A DNA stretch of 56,982 bases from Kutzneria buriramensis (GCF_003387475.1 NZ_QUNO01000036.1:1-56982), one strand, 5' to 3'; shown: positions 8,462 to 16,791, numbered from the stretch's first letter. Program-made: numbers and translations. The notes: generated from the sequence alone by a model not told the origin.

Positions 8462-8490
8462 TTGACACCCACCGTGGCTACGCTTGTAAA
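8462..8490 (+). promoter_or_regulatory. Near-consensus promoter TTGACA-N17-TGTAAA
   Basis: TTGACA at 8462-8467 and TGTAAA at 8485-8490 are separated by exactly 17 bases, the best sigma-A/HrdB-type match I noticed in the window. It reads rightward into a region with no gene on that strand, only a hairpin about 70 bases past the expected start. Confidence 0.6.
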
Positions 8491-8496
8491 CACACG

Positions 8497-8594
8497 AGAA
8501 AGTGGCGCACGCCACTCCGTAGCTCCCCAGAGCCCGCTGTGGCCTCAGCCGAGCATGGGGACCCGACGGCCTCCCGTTGGCGCGGGAGGCCGTC
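8497..8594 (+). ncRNA. Candidate small RNA of about 100 nt
   Basis: The predicted transcript starts about seven bases after TGTAAA and ends at the 8565-8594 hairpin. It contains an internal hairpin (AGTGGC-gcac-GCCACT near its 5' end) and no ribosome site followed by a credible open frame. It could be a regulatory antisense or trans-acting RNA. The hairpin might instead only terminate the convergent gene at 8633-8992, so this is tentative. Confidence 0.35.
8565..8594. terminator. Hairpin terminator, 12-bp stem
   Basis: GACGGCCTCCCG (8565-8576) pairs perfectly with CGGGAGGCCGTC (8583-8594) around a six-base loop. It lies 39 bases beyond the stop of the leftward gene 8633-8992 and downstream of the rightward promoter at 8462, so it can serve both strands. 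Confidence 0.7.
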
Positions 8595-8632
8595 ATCGTG
8601 TCCGCATCGAACTCGTCTTGGCGGACTACCAC

Positions 8633-8992
8633 CTACCACCGGGGTGGCCGGTCGTCCGCCGGGTCACGTTGGCGGAGGGCGACGCTCGGGACGGCCTGGC
8701 CGTCGAGCGCGAAGCTGACCATGCCGTTGGTCGAGCGGGCGACGCCGCGGATCCTGCCCCACCACTCGCCAGATCGCACCTGGATCCACTCGTAGACCTC
8801 GGCGGGGATGATCTCGCCGTTGTCCAGCCCGAAGGCGAGCACCCGCAGCGCGGTGTAGCCGGAGCCGACCCGGCTGGGTCGGAAGACGTAGGCGAGGTTG
8901 ACCCAGACCGGGTCGGGGGGATCGACCGGGCGAATCGTTCCTCGCCATCCGTCGGGCGCGCACGCTCCCCAGTCGAACGTTTGTTCGACCAT
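8633..8992 (-). CDS. Hypothetical protein, 119 aa
   Basis: The ATG at 8992 lies only about eight bases after a TACTAT -10-like hexamer and has no ribosome site, so the message may be leaderless. The 119-residue product is a compact alpha/beta protein with a Trp-rich centre (EVYEWIQVRSGEWWGRIRG) and no cysteine cluster or membrane segment. Family not recognised. It stands alone on this strand, divergent from the short gene at 9173. Confidence 0.55.
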   Translation of the reverse strand: MVEQTFDWGACAPDGWRGTIRPVDPPDPVWVNLAYVFRPSRVGSGYTALRVLAFGLDNGEIIPAEVYEWIQVRSGEWWGRIRGVARSTNGMVSFALDGQAVPSVALRQRDPADDRPPRW

Positions 8993-9172
8993 GTGGCTAT
9001 AGTAGCTGGTAGCGGCCGTGCCACCTCACCGTGACGCAGCACGCGAACGGGGTCCGTCTCGGCAGCCTCCGAACCGTCCGAGACGACCTTGAAGGAGGCG
9101 GGCCTGCGGCTGGGGAAGCGCCGCCGGCTCGCCTCCGCAGAGGCCGAGCAGCAGCTGGTGGAAGGGACGACG

Positions 9173-9391
9173 ATGGCCGACAACCCCTGGACCAGCCGTG
9201 CGGTGTTGGAGTTGGACGTCTCGGCGGCCGCAGTCTTCGTCGAGACGCCGGAGCGCACGCCGCGGTTGGGCGGCCGTTGGCTCGTGTACGACACCGAGGT
9301 GTGGTGGGAGCTGCCAGACGGCGGCGGCTACCAGCGCAGCGTCTACAAGCCGGACGCGTTCCCCGGCGTGGACTTCACGCCCGCGCAGTAG
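9173..9391 (+). CDS. Small hypothetical protein, 72 aa
   Basis: ATG at 9173 with a GGTGGAAGGGA ribosome site. The 72-residue protein has two beta-rich halves (AVLELDVSAAAVFVETPERT and GGRWLVYDTEVWWELPDGGG) that look like a small beta-barrel. It ends 34 bases before a strong hairpin terminator, so it forms a monocistronic unit. No function assigned. Confidence 0.6.
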   Translation: MADNPWTSRAVLELDVSAAAVFVETPERTPRLGGRWLVYDTEVWWELPDGGGYQRSVYKPDAFPGVDFTPAQ

Positions 9392-9424
9392 CCGCTTCGG
9401 CGAGGCCTCGCGCTCGCGGCGGCG

Positions 9425-9457
9425 GGCCCCGAGCGCCGGGGAGGAGCGCTCGGGGCC
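9425..9457. terminator. Hairpin terminator, 12-bp stem
   Basis: GGCCCCGAGCGC (9425-9436) pairs with GCGCTCGGGGCC (9446-9457) around a nine-base loop. It lies between convergent genes ending at 9391 and 9479. Confidence 0.75.
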
Positions 9458-9478
9458 TTGCCCTCGGGGGAAGGCTTC

Positions 9479-9838
9479 TCAACCAGGCAACGCCCGCTTC
9501 GTCACCGGCGCCAGCAGGATGCACGTGGTGCAGGGCATTCCTTTGGTGGACAACAGGAGATCGGCCTCGCCCGGCGCGATCCGGAACCCGCACACGGCCA
9601 CCAGCTCAGCGGGCACCGTCGTCAGGTCGACCGGCACTGGTACGAAGTGGATGACGAAGTCCCGTAGCCCCAGCGGCTTTGCGTCACCGCAGCGGCGGAT
9701 GCCGAGCAAGGCCTTCTTGATCCGGACGCCGAACACCGGCAAGTCGGGGTCCGAAGCCTCGACGATCCGCCCGAGCAGCAAGGCGACGACACCGTCCTCC
9801 GGCGGTGCCACGCCGATGTCGTCGCGCTCGTCGATCAT
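9479..9838 (-). CDS. Hypothetical protein, 119 aa
   Basis: I chose the ATG at 9838; an upstream start at 9886 would add 16 residues but lacks a ribosome site. The product is a 119-residue alpha/beta protein containing VFGVRIKKALLGIRRCGDAKPLGLRDFVIHFVPVPVD and a Cys pair (MPCTTC) near the C-terminus. No family recognised. It is downstream of, and possibly unrelated to, the regulator gene 10016-11245 (177-base gap). Confidence 0.5.
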   Translation of the reverse strand: MIDERDDIGVAPPEDGVVALLLGRIVEASDPDLPVFGVRIKKALLGIRRCGDAKPLGLRDFVIHFVPVPVDLTTVPAELVAVCGFRIAPGEADLLLSTKGMPCTTCILLAPVTKRALPG

Positions 9839-10015
9839 GCCGTCCCCAGTGGATTCCGATGCCTGCGCCACTGTGGCGCGCGGCAAGGCATCGACCGTAG
9901 AAACGGCTGGTCGACCGTGGGTCGTACTGTGCGTACGAGCTACCCGAACGGGTTACAGCACGCCGTGGCAGGCAGCTCGGCGAACGGGTTGTTCGGCCAG
10001 CAGCGGCATCGGAAG

Positions 10016-11245
10016 TCAGACCTCGACGCCCAACCGGCCGGCCAGCTCCAGCAGCGGCTTGTCCACCCGCCGTTGCTGGTCAACCAGCGCGCCGACGACC
10101 TGGCGGGGCAGGGATTGGTAGGGAATCCAGGCCGGTGCCATCTGCTCCACCGTCAACAGCGTGGTCAGCGCCTGGTCCTCCTGTCCGGTCTGCGACTGGC
10201 ACAGCGCGACGTCGGCCAGATGCCGGGCGCGCGTGGCCAGCGGCAGCGGCGCCTCCCGCGGCAGCGCGGCGGCCGCGACCAACGCGTCGTCGTAGTGTTC
10301 CCGCACCACGTGGCAGTCCGTCTTCAGCATGATCACCTTGCTGGGGCCGAACGTGCTCTGGTGGTCCGAGCGCTCGTGTCCGACCCGAGCGGCGATCTCG
10401 CCGGCGGCTTCGAGCAAATCGTCCGGGTCGGCCAGCACCTCCTTGGCGTCGCCCAGCGGCTCGGCCCGCGCGGCCGCCGTCGCAGCAGTGACCGTGAGCA
10501 GGCCGTAGGCGGTCAACTGCGACATCGTCGCCTCCCCGGCCGGCTCGATCGTCCGGGCGGCGGCCAACGCGACGGCCTGGGACTCCCGGTAGCGGCCCTG
10601 CACCAGCAGTTGCCAGCCACGGGAGATCCGCAGCGCGGCCGGCAGCAGCGCGTCCTGCCCGTTGTTGGCCGCGGCGATGGACTCGGTGATCGCCATCCAG
10701 GCCAGGTCCGGCTGTGCCAGGTGCACCAGCGTGTCGCCGGCGGCCTGGACAACGCGGGCGTGCGCCTCGGCCGCAGCCGCTTTCTCGCTGCTGGGCACGT
10801 CCCGCACCGTCGCTCGGACCTGCGGGATCGCGGTGGGCAGCAGCCGCGCCAGCTGCTCGTAGGCGCCGGACCAGTAGCAGCCCCACAGGTAGTCGGCAGT
10901 GCGCTGAGCCGCAGCCACCGTCAGCGGCTCGACCGGCTCCAACGCGTCGACCAGGTCCTCATCGACGGTCTGCAGCACGCGCCGGATCGCGACGATGCCC
11001 TCGGCGGTGGGATCCGTAGAGGGCAGCGAGTTCGGCTTGGACAACAGCCAGGCCGCCGTCGTGTCCAGCGCGGCGGCGATCCGCTGCAGGACCGGGATGG
11101 TCGGGATCCGGCGGCCCTGCTCGATCGACTCGATCGTGTGCACGCTGATGCCGGCCTTCACGGCCAGGTCGCTCCTGCGCTCGAACCCTGACCGCTTACG
11201 CTTCCACTCGAGCCGCGCGCTCAGACCCTCCGGCTCGCTCGCCAT
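10016..11245 (-). CDS. XRE-family transcriptional regulator with TPR-like C-terminal domain
   Basis: The ATG at 11245 follows AAAGGTGATC. Residues about 10-65 form a classic XRE helix-turn-helix (FERRSDLAVKAGISVHTIES, then IEQGRRIPTIPVLQRIAAAL). Residues about 95-400 are helical repeats typical of TPR regulators in actinomycetes (AEAHARVVQAAGDTLVHLAQ and similar). At 409 residues the length fits that class. Such proteins control plasmid or secondary-metabolism genes, often responding to a peptide or partner protein. It is divergent from 11364, so the 118-base gap probably holds its operator. Confidence 0.75.
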   Translation of the reverse strand: MASEPEGLSARLEWKRKRSGFERRSDLAVKAGISVHTIESIEQGRRIPTIPVLQRIAAALDTTAAWLLSKPNSLPSTDPTAEGIVAIRRVLQTVDEDLVDALEPVEPLTVAAAQRTADYLWGCYWSGAYEQLARLLPTAIPQVRATVRDVPSSEKAAAAEAHARVVQAAGDTLVHLAQPDLAWMAITESIAAANNGQDALLPAALRISRGWQLLVQGRYRESQAVALAAARTIEPAGEATMSQLTAYGLLTVTAATAAARAEPLGDAKEVLADPDDLLEAAGEIAARVGHERSDHQSTFGPSKVIMLKTDCHVVREHYDDALVAAAALPREAPLPLATRARHLADVALCQSQTGQEDQALTTLLTVEQMAPAWIPYQSLPRQVVGALVDQQRRVDKPLLELAGRLGVEV

Positions 11246-11363
11246 CACGATCACCTTTCGTCGGCGCCGCCCCCTGTTCAGGGTGGCAGATCCCGAGCCG
11301 GCGGCCGACACATCCGCCGACGTGCGACACCCAGCGGTGAGCGTGAGCCGACAGACTGGACGG

Positions 11364-12191
11364 GTGACCGAATCTCCCGCACCGGCCTACCCTCTCCCCG
11401 CGCCCGATCACCAGGAGCCCGCGCTGGAGCACCGCCTCACGACCCGGGCTGAACAGTGGTCGACGTTCACCGGCCGGGTGATCTCCGTGGTGTGGCCGGG
11501 GCTGCTGACCCCGAGCACCGGCTTCCATCCCCAGCCCGTCGGGCCGAAGACGATGGGGCTGGAGCACTTCCTCAAGCACGCCACCCACCTGGACGTGCAG
11601 GTCCTGTATGCGGACATCCTGCCGGCCGAGGGGACGGCTGACCCCAGCCAGGAGGTTCGCGTCGGCCAGGACCTGGTCGTGCAGTTCCTGCACGCCGGCG
11701 TGCTGCACACCTGGTCCGGCGCCGAGCACTACCGCCTGCCCAGCGGACAGGAGCACGACAGCCCGCACCCGACCGAACAGCAGCAAGAGGTCATCGACCG
11801 CGTGGTGGCCGTGCTGGTGGAGGACCCCGACTACCGGCGCATTCACCGCAAGACCGAACGCGACGGCTACGCCCGCACCAGCGTCGCGGAGCTGGACGCG
11901 GCCGCCCGTGGCGATCACCCCGTGTTGCCGCCCCGCCTGGTGTGGCGGGTGCTGCAGGCCGCTCACGACCAGGTCGAGCACGACGCCCGGCAGGCTTACA
12001 CCGACCTGGCGGACGACCTGGCCGACTTCCTCGAGGAACTCGACGACGACCGGGACTTGCGCGCCCTGTACGACAAGACCGCACGCCGACAGTTCGTGCG
12101 CGACGCACTGTTCGAGCGCACCGGCTACGCGCCCACGCCGGCGCTGGTCGGCAAGATCCTGGACCAGACCACACCACCCGGGCGGCGCTGA
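11364..12191 (+). CDS. Hypothetical protein, 275 aa
   Basis: The likely start is the GTG at 11364. The N-terminal 120 residues look like a beta-rich domain (VISVVWPGLLTPSTGFHPQP, later DLVVQFLHAGVLHTW) and the remainder is helical and acidic (DLADDLADFLEELDDDRDLR). No active-site motif or membrane segment is apparent. It is divergently arranged with the TPR regulator at 10016-11245, which may control it, and converges with the leftward gene 12202-13677 with only ten bases between the stops. Confidence 0.55.
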   Translation: MTESPAPAYPLPAPDHQEPALEHRLTTRAEQWSTFTGRVISVVWPGLLTPSTGFHPQPVGPKTMGLEHFLKHATHLDVQVLYADILPAEGTADPSQEVRVGQDLVVQFLHAGVLHTWSGAEHYRLPSGQEHDSPHPTEQQQEVIDRVVAVLVEDPDYRRIHRKTERDGYARTSVAELDAAARGDHPVLPPRLVWRVLQAAHDQVEHDARQAYTDLADDLADFLEELDDDRDLRALYDKTARRQFVRDALFERTGYAPTPALVGKILDQTTPPGRR

Positions 12192-12201
12192 TCCTGGTGC
12201 G

Positions 12202-13677
12202 TCAGTGCCCGCCCAGGCCGGGCAGGCCGCCGGTGACGGTGCGGACGCTGCCGCCCCGGGGGCGTTTGGTGATCTGGCCGTTGGCCAGCCGCCAGTCCTT
12301 GCCGCACATGTGGGCCCCGTGGTTGCCGCACCGCGTGCACTTGGCGTCCTTGACCGCCTCGCGCGTGGTGGTGCCCTCCAGCAGGGCGGCCAGCGCGGCG
12401 AACGCGTCGTCCCAGCTCGCGTGGGTGCTGACCGTCTTGCCGGCGGCGGTGTGCACGGTCCAGTCCACGGTGACCGGCGCGGCCTGGTCACCGGCGGGAC
12501 GTTGGATCTTGGCGCGGATCTCGCCGAGCAGCCCGCCGGCGCCCCGGTGTGGGTCCGAGAGCGGGGCGTGGCGGTGCACCCGGACCACCGGCTGGTCCGG
12601 GTCGGGCGCGATCACCACAGATGTGGCGGTGCCGGCGACCGGCAGTCTGCTGATCAGGTCGTCGCCGTGCATCACGGCCACCAGGTTCGGTGGCTGGTCC
12701 GGGTCGGAGCAGCCCGATTCGCCGGTGATGATGAGGACCTCGGCCAGCCGCTTGGCCAAGCCCATGTTCTCGGCCAGGTGGTCGCCGTACTGGTCCCACG
12801 CTGTGTCGGGACGCCGCAGGTACCAGCCGGCGGCGACGCCGCGCTGGTCGGCGGTCCGCCGGCCGACGCGTTCCATGACGTGGTCGACGCCGTCGTAGCG
12901 GGCGTGCAGTTGCCCGGGCCAGCCCGGCTTCGTCGACCACCCCATGATCCGGCCGAACCACAAGGGCTTCTGCGGTATGTCCAGCGGGGTCGCGGCACGC
13001 CCGCGGCGCGGGGCCGGGTCGGCGGCCGCGGCGCGCGTGGACGGCTGCATGGCGGCCTGACGGTGCGCGGCCTGACGGGCGACCGCCTGGCCGATGACGG
13101 CCCGCCGGGCGGAGGCCCGCTGCTCGGCGGCCTGACGGAAGGCGGCGAGCTGCTCGGCGGTCGCCGGGGCGAACCCCCGGATGGGGATGGTCTGCCCTGC
13201 GGCTTTCGCCGCGCACGGCAGGCACCGCCCCTGGACCAGCGTGCGCCGACGGAAGCTCTTGCGGCAGTCCGGGCACGGCACCAGCTGGCAGCCCTTGTGC
13301 ACGCCGCCGGCCACCTCGCGCTGCTTGCGCAGCGGCTTGCCGCACGCCATGCACGCCGGCTTCGCCGTCGGCGCGCTGCTGGTCGCCGACTCGTCAACGG
13401 GCTCGCTGGCGGGCTCGTCGACGAGCCGGCGTCGGCGGGCCGGTCGCTGGCGGGGCTGGTCGTCGGTCGGCGACTGCGGCAGGTCATCGAGCAGCTGCCG
13501 AGCCTGCTGCCATGCCTGGGCGACGTCGGGTGTCCCGGTCAGCTCGCACAGCTGGGCGGCCAGCCGCTGGTGCTCGATGAGCTTGGTGACGTTGAGCCGC
13601 CCGTTCTGCCGGCTGCGGGCGAGCACGGCGTAGGCCAGGGCGGTGGTGCGGAGTTGGGCGTGGTCGACGACGGTCAC
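12202..13677 (-). CDS. Zinc-ribbon protein at the end of the transfer region, 491 aa
   Basis: The open frame extends further upstream, but the GTG at 13677 sits behind an ideal GAGGAGGTG site and downstream of the AAAACGGCCGTTTT operator, so I place the start there. Residues about 105-150 hold several CxxC pairs (CMACGKPLRKQ, CPDCRKSFRRR, CLPCAAK) and the C-terminus another Cys set (CTRCGNHGAHMC). The middle is a Gln/Arg/Ala-rich linker, then a 250-residue globular part containing WFGRIMGWSTKPGWPGQLHA. The zinc ribbons suggest nucleic-acid binding. It is the last leftward gene of the conjugation block but has its own promoter region; function unknown. Confidence 0.6.
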   Translation of the reverse strand: MTVVDHAQLRTTALAYAVLARSRQNGRLNVTKLIEHQRLAAQLCELTGTPDVAQAWQQARQLLDDLPQSPTDDQPRQRPARRRRLVDEPASEPVDESATSSAPTAKPACMACGKPLRKQREVAGGVHKGCQLVPCPDCRKSFRRRTLVQGRCLPCAAKAAGQTIPIRGFAPATAEQLAAFRQAAEQRASARRAVIGQAVARQAAHRQAAMQPSTRAAAADPAPRRGRAATPLDIPQKPLWFGRIMGWSTKPGWPGQLHARYDGVDHVMERVGRRTADQRGVAAGWYLRRPDTAWDQYGDHLAENMGLAKRLAEVLIITGESGCSDPDQPPNLVAVMHGDDLISRLPVAGTATSVVIAPDPDQPVVRVHRHAPLSDPHRGAGGLLGEIRAKIQRPAGDQAAPVTVDWTVHTAAGKTVSTHASWDDAFAALAALLEGTTTREAVKDAKCTRCGNHGAHMCGKDWRLANGQITKRPRGGSVRTVTGGLPGLGGH

Positions 13678-13763
13678 GAACACCTCCTCGCGGCCTTCCA
13701 GGGTGCCACGAGCCACCGACAGTTCCCGGTACGTCACCGAAACGACAGGACAGCCGGTAGCGC

Positions 13764-13809
13764 GAAGCCCCAAAACGGCCGTTTTTGCATCCGGCTGTCT
13801 TGGGGCTTC
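13764..13809. promoter_or_regulatory. Operator copy 2 (AAAACGGCCGTTTT) nested in a hairpin
   Basis: The 14-bp palindrome lies at 13772-13785. It is enclosed by a 10-bp perfect inverted repeat GAAGCCCCAA (13764-13773)/TTGGGGCTTC (13800-13809), which could terminate the upstream gene ending at 13857. The palindrome is about 95 bp ahead of the start at 13677, a distance similar to that at the 2108 gene. Confidence 0.6.
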
Positions 13810-13856
13810 ATAGCAGCGTGTCGCACCAGGTCGAGTCCCCGCACCTGGCTGTTCGG

Positions 13857-15161
13857 TCACTCGTCTTCGTCTTCGTCCTCGTCATCGCCCTCAGGCTCGG
13901 GCTCGGCGTAGAACTTGTCGTAGTCGGCGATCACCTGTTCGTGCTGGGCGACGAAGTCGGGCACGTCCCAGGTCGCCCCCGTGGGCCAGTGCTTGATGGT
14001 GAACTCACCTGGCCCGATCGCGCGCAAGTCGAGGTCGGGGCCGCCGGCGAGCTCGTCGATGGTCGCGAAATGGGTCAGCATCCCGCGGTCTTTGGTCTGC
14101 CACATCGAGTACAGGGCCTGGAAGTCGGACTCGTCGGTCGGGTCGTATTCCGGCACGTACTCGTCAGGCGACCGCCCGAAGATCGCGTAGTGCTGGTCGA
14201 GGGTGAGCGGCCACTTGAAGTTCTCCAGCGATACTTTGCAGACGGGACAGCGGAAGCCGACCGTCGCGCTCGAGGTGAACTCGTCGTAGTAGAACACCCG
14301 CTTCGGATCCGGAGTGAGGATGGCTCCACATTCCCTCGTCCTCCACCTTCCGACCTTGTTGGTGCAGGCCACTTCCCAGGCTTCATCGGGAATCGGCGAC
14401 GGCTCCACCTTGAAGTATCCCCACGGCCCCGGAGGCAAGGAACGAGCGTCCGGGGGCGGCGGAAGTAGGCGATCGTCACCCGGGAGCAACAGGTTGTCCG
14501 GCACCTCGCCGTAGATCGCCTGATACTCCTCCCTGGAGACCTGCCACCTGTACAAACGGCCAGGTGAGCCGCAGCCGGCGGAGCAGCGCAGCGAGACGCT
14601 CGCGGAGCCGTCGGACTCACGGACCTCGGCTGGCCACGCCGGATCCGGGCACATTCCGGCGCCACACTGGGGGCACCGATCTTCCCCCGCCTCGGCGGGG
14701 ACGGCAGGCCCGGTGTTGTTCATAGCTGTGCTTCCTGGTGTGGGTTGGGGTTCAGCGTTGAGTGTCCCGTCTTCGGTGGTGACGAATTCCTTGCTGCCGG
14801 CGTCGGGGGTGGCGTTGTACGCGTCCTTGACGCCGCGGTGGCTTTCCAGCTCGGTCTGCAGGGACGCGGCGGCTGCGCCGGCCACTTCGAGCTGGGCCAG
14901 GGCGGCGTTCAGATCGGCGACGGCGCCGGTCATCTGCTCTTGCACGCTGGCGACGTCGGTCAGGGTATCGCCGGTGACGCCGCCGGCGGCGAGGTCGGCT
15001 TGGGCCTGCTCACAAGAGGCGGCGGCCTCGTCGCCGGTGGGCACCATGGCGCTGACCTGGCCGAAAGTGTGGGTGCAGTACGCCGAGAGCCCGCAGGCGT
15101 AATTGATGGCGGCCTCCAGGCCGATGATCTCCGTGCTCGTCACGGGAAGCTCCTGCGGCAT
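13857..15161 (-). CDS. Fusion of a duplicated helical domain with a Cys-rich protein, 434 aa
   Basis: The ATG at 15161 overlaps the Nudix stop; the GTG a few codons later (15146) with GCAGGAG upstream is an alternative. Residues about 1-130 duplicate the C-terminal domain of the protein at 20583-22289 at protein and DNA level. In that copy the domain ends in a stop; here reading continues into a second protein beginning near MNNTGPAVPAEAGEDRCPQC (14722), which has its own CAGGAAG site and may also be translated separately. The second part holds several Cys pairs (CPQCGAGMC, CSAGCG, FRCPVCKVS), suggesting zinc-binding knuckles, and ends in a Glu/Asp tail. Role in transfer unknown. Confidence 0.6.
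   Translation of the reverse strand: MPQELPVTSTEIIGLEAAINYACGLSAYCTHTFGQVSAMVPTGDEAAASCEQAQADLAAGGVTGDTLTDVASVQEQMTGAVADLNAALAQLEVAGAAAASLQTELESHRGVKDAYNATPDAGSKEFVTTEDGTLNAEPQPTPGSTAMNNTGPAVPAEAGEDRCPQCGAGMCPDPAWPAEVRESDGSASVSLRCSAGCGSPGRLYRWQVSREEYQAIYGEVPDNLLLPGDDRLLPPPPDARSLPPGPWGYFKVEPSPIPDEAWEVACTNKVGRWRTRECGAILTPDPKRVFYYDEFTSSATVGFRCPVCKVSLENFKWPLTLDQHYAIFGRSPDEYVPEYDPTDESDFQALYSMWQTKDRGMLTHFATIDELAGGPDLDLRAIGPGEFTIKHWPTGATWDVPDFVAQHEQVIADYDKFYAEPEPEGDDEDEDEDE
14775..15152. repeat. Duplicated 380-bp segment, copy A
   Basis: This segment matches 20586-20968 over its whole length, at high identity by eye, with substitutions mainly in third codon positions. Both copies are in coding sequence on the minus strand, but joined to different flanking reading frames. 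Confidence 0.85.
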
Positions 15162-15598
15162 CAAGACGTCCTGACCAGCGCCACGGCATCGGTGAGGATC
15201 TGGTGGTGATCGAATGCCAGGCTGGCCGGGCTGGCCAGCACGGTGTCGACCAGGAACCAACGGGCGGCACGGGCGTCGTCGCCAGCGGTGGGCTCGTGCA
15301 TGTGGTCCAGCCGGGCGACGAAGGCCCAGGTGACGTAGCGGCCGCGCGGATCGCGGCCAGGGGCGCCGTAGACGCCGACGAGGTCGAGCCGGGCGGTGGC
15401 CAACCCGGTCTCCTCGACGAGCTCGCGGCGGCCGGCGACTTCGGCATCCTCACCCTCGTCCAGGTGGCCGCCCGGGATCGCCCAGAGCCCCTCGAACGGT
15501 GGCCAGCCACGCTGAACAAGCAGCACGTACAGCTCGCCATCGTGCTCGGCCAGCAGCACCACGTCGGCGGCGAGATGGGCGGTTGCGTTGGTGGTCAT
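15161..15598 (-). CDS. Nudix hydrolase, possible Pif-like transfer-exclusion protein
   Basis: ATG at 15598. The 145-residue protein contains an exact Nudix box, G-x5-E-x7-REL-x-EE-x-G, at residues 44-65 (GGHLDEGEDAEVAGRRELVE onward), which coordinates the metal for pyrophosphate cleavage in nucleoside diphosphate-linked substrates. Overall fold and length fit a single-domain MutT/ADP-ribose-type Nudix enzyme. It lies inside the conjugation operon, one base overlapping the next gene. In the integrative element pSAM2 a Nudix-motif protein, Pif, blocks redundant transfer between element-bearing cells; by position this could be its counterpart, which is inference. Its leader carries the GATCCACAGCGA element. 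Confidence 0.85.
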   Translation of the reverse strand: MTTNATAHLAADVVLLAEHDGELYVLLVQRGWPPFEGLWAIPGGHLDEGEDAEVAGRRELVEETGLATARLDLVGVYGAPGRDPRGRYVTWAFVARLDHMHEPTAGDDARAARWFLVDTVLASPASLAFDHHQILTDAVALVRTS

Positions 15599-15611
15599 GA
15601 TCGTAAGTCCT

Positions 15612-15629
15612 TCGCTGTGGATCGGTTTC
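15612..15629 (-). promoter_or_regulatory. GATCCACAGCGA leader element, copy 1 (Nudix gene)
   Basis: On the minus strand this reads GAAACCGATCCACAGCGA, immediately before the AAGGA ribosome site of the Nudix gene. It is one of five copies on the replicon and shares 18 identical bases with the 23400 copy. Confidence 0.6.
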
Positions 15630-15687
15630 CTTGCGGCACAACGGGGGTGCCGACGCCTGATCAGGTGACTGACCTGAGCAGCCCACA

Positions 15688-15714
15688 GGCGCCACGGCGC
15701 GGGTCCGTGGCGCC
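15688..15714 (-). terminator. Hairpin between membrane-protein and Nudix genes
   Basis: GGCGCCACGG (15688-15697) pairs perfectly with CCGTGGCGCC (15705-15714) around seven bases. It follows the stop of 15724-16791 by about ten bases and precedes the Nudix leader element. It may be a terminator or an attenuator/processing hairpin within the long operon. Confidence 0.6.
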
Positions 15715-15723
15715 GAGTGCGGT

Positions 15724-16791
15724 TCAGGACTGGGTGGACAGGACCGGGCTGGCCGACACGGAGAGCAGATTGCGCAGGTCGCCGACCCCGTGGACGTCGG
15801 GGAGCGTGACCGGGTAGGGAACGACCGCGCGGATGCCCAGCTTGCGGCCACGCTGCAAGACGTTGGACCAACGCCATGCGGTCATTTGATCGGCGAACAC
15901 CCCTGCCGGGTCGGTGATGGTGAGTTCGATGATGTCTTCGGTCGGCCACTGGGCCAGAGACTCGGCGGCCAGCCGGTGACCACGTGCCCGCAGAAGGGAT
16001 TCCAGTTCGTCCAGCACCTGGTTGGTGTTGTCGGGCGTGACGTTCAGGTCGGGGAGCCCTTCCCCGCGGTGCGGGGTGCTGGTGGTGGAGCTGCGGTGCG
16101 CCGCGCGCTTCTCCTGGGCGATCTCGCGGTGGGCCGCGATCCAGTTCAGCCGGTGGGCGGTGAGGGCGTGCTGGCGGGTGGCCCAAGCCAGCAGCCGCCA
16201 GGCGGCCAGGATCAGTGCGAGCGGGGCCAGCGCGGCCAGGAACGGGACGTCCAGCCGGGTGAGCACCTCGAAGCCCACCACGCCGAATGCCAGGGACAGC
16301 ACGCCCAGCGCCACGCGGACCAGCCACCGCGAGCGGCCGCAGTGGGCGCTGGACACCACCACGTAGACGCCCTGCAACCAGCCGGCGTAGATCAGCGCCC
16401 ACAGCATGGTGCCGACCAGCGGCAGCGCGCTGGCCTGGTTTGCCACCCACACCAGCAGGCTGTTCGGGCTGTGGCTGAGCGGTTCCAGTGCCCGCAGGAC
16501 CTGCTCACGCACGACGGGCAGCAGCGCGAGCAGGGGAGCGGCGAGCAGGCCGCTGGCCGCGAACACGGCGGCGGCGATGACACCGGCGGCGCGGGCCACG
16601 CGGCTCTGCCGTTCGGCGAGGTTCCACGTCGGCAGGTCGGCCGGATCGACGTGCATGTCGCGCAGGTCGCGGCCGGTTCGGGTGGCCAGGTCTTCCTGGA
16701 ACTCGATGTAGGTCTTCGCGCGGTCGATCAAGGCGGCGCAGGTGGGGCCGATGTTGGTCTCGCCCAGCATGGAGCGGAAGTTGGTGGGCAC
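15724..16791 (-). CDS. Polytopic membrane protein of the transfer operon, 355 aa
   Basis: The GTG at 16791 is preceded by AAGGAGAAC. Four or more hydrophobic segments lie at about residues 68-95, 113-147, 156-177 and 182-203. The N-terminal 65 residues and the C-terminal 150 residues (from about 205) are cytoplasmic by charge balance. The C-terminal part contains DDIELTITDPAGV-like beta strands and ends without known motif. In TraB-type conjugation small and medium membrane proteins (Spd and similar) assist plasmid spreading through the mycelium; this gene's position between TraB and the Nudix gene fits such a role but the family is not recognised. Confidence 0.6.
   Translation of the reverse strand: MPTNFRSMLGETNIGPTCAALIDRAKTYIEFQEDLATRTGRDLRDMHVDPADLPTWNLAERQSRVARAAGVIAAAVFAASGLLAAPLLALLPVVREQVLRALEPLSHSPNSLLVWVANQASALPLVGTMLWALIYAGWLQGVYVVVSSAHCGRSRWLVRVALGVLSLAFGVVGFEVLTRLDVPFLAALAPLALILAAWRLLAWATRQHALTAHRLNWIAAHREIAQEKRAAHRSSTTSTPHRGEGLPDLNVTPDNTNQVLDELESLLRARGHRLAAESLAQWPTEDIIELTITDPAGVFADQMTAWRWSNVLQRGRKLGIRAVVPYPVTLPDVHGVGDLRNLLSVSASPVLSTQS

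Larger units (their letters stand above)
8095..8632. promoter_or_regulatory. 538-bp intergenic control region
   Basis: This gap holds three things: a 10-bp inverted repeat GGTGATTAAC/GTTAATCACC (8324-8333 and 8402-8411) enclosing 2.6 tandem copies of TTCCAACCAG (8335-8360); a near-consensus rightward promoter (TTGACA 8462-8467, 17-base spacer, TGTAAA 8485-8490); and a 12-bp stem hairpin at 8565-8594. No convincing protein gene is visible. Confidence 0.55.

Noticed and set aside
13678-13860. Upstream extension of the zinc-ribbon gene 12202-13677 to 13860
   Set aside because: The extension crosses the operator and hairpin; the GTG at 13677 has an ideal GAGGAGGTG site.
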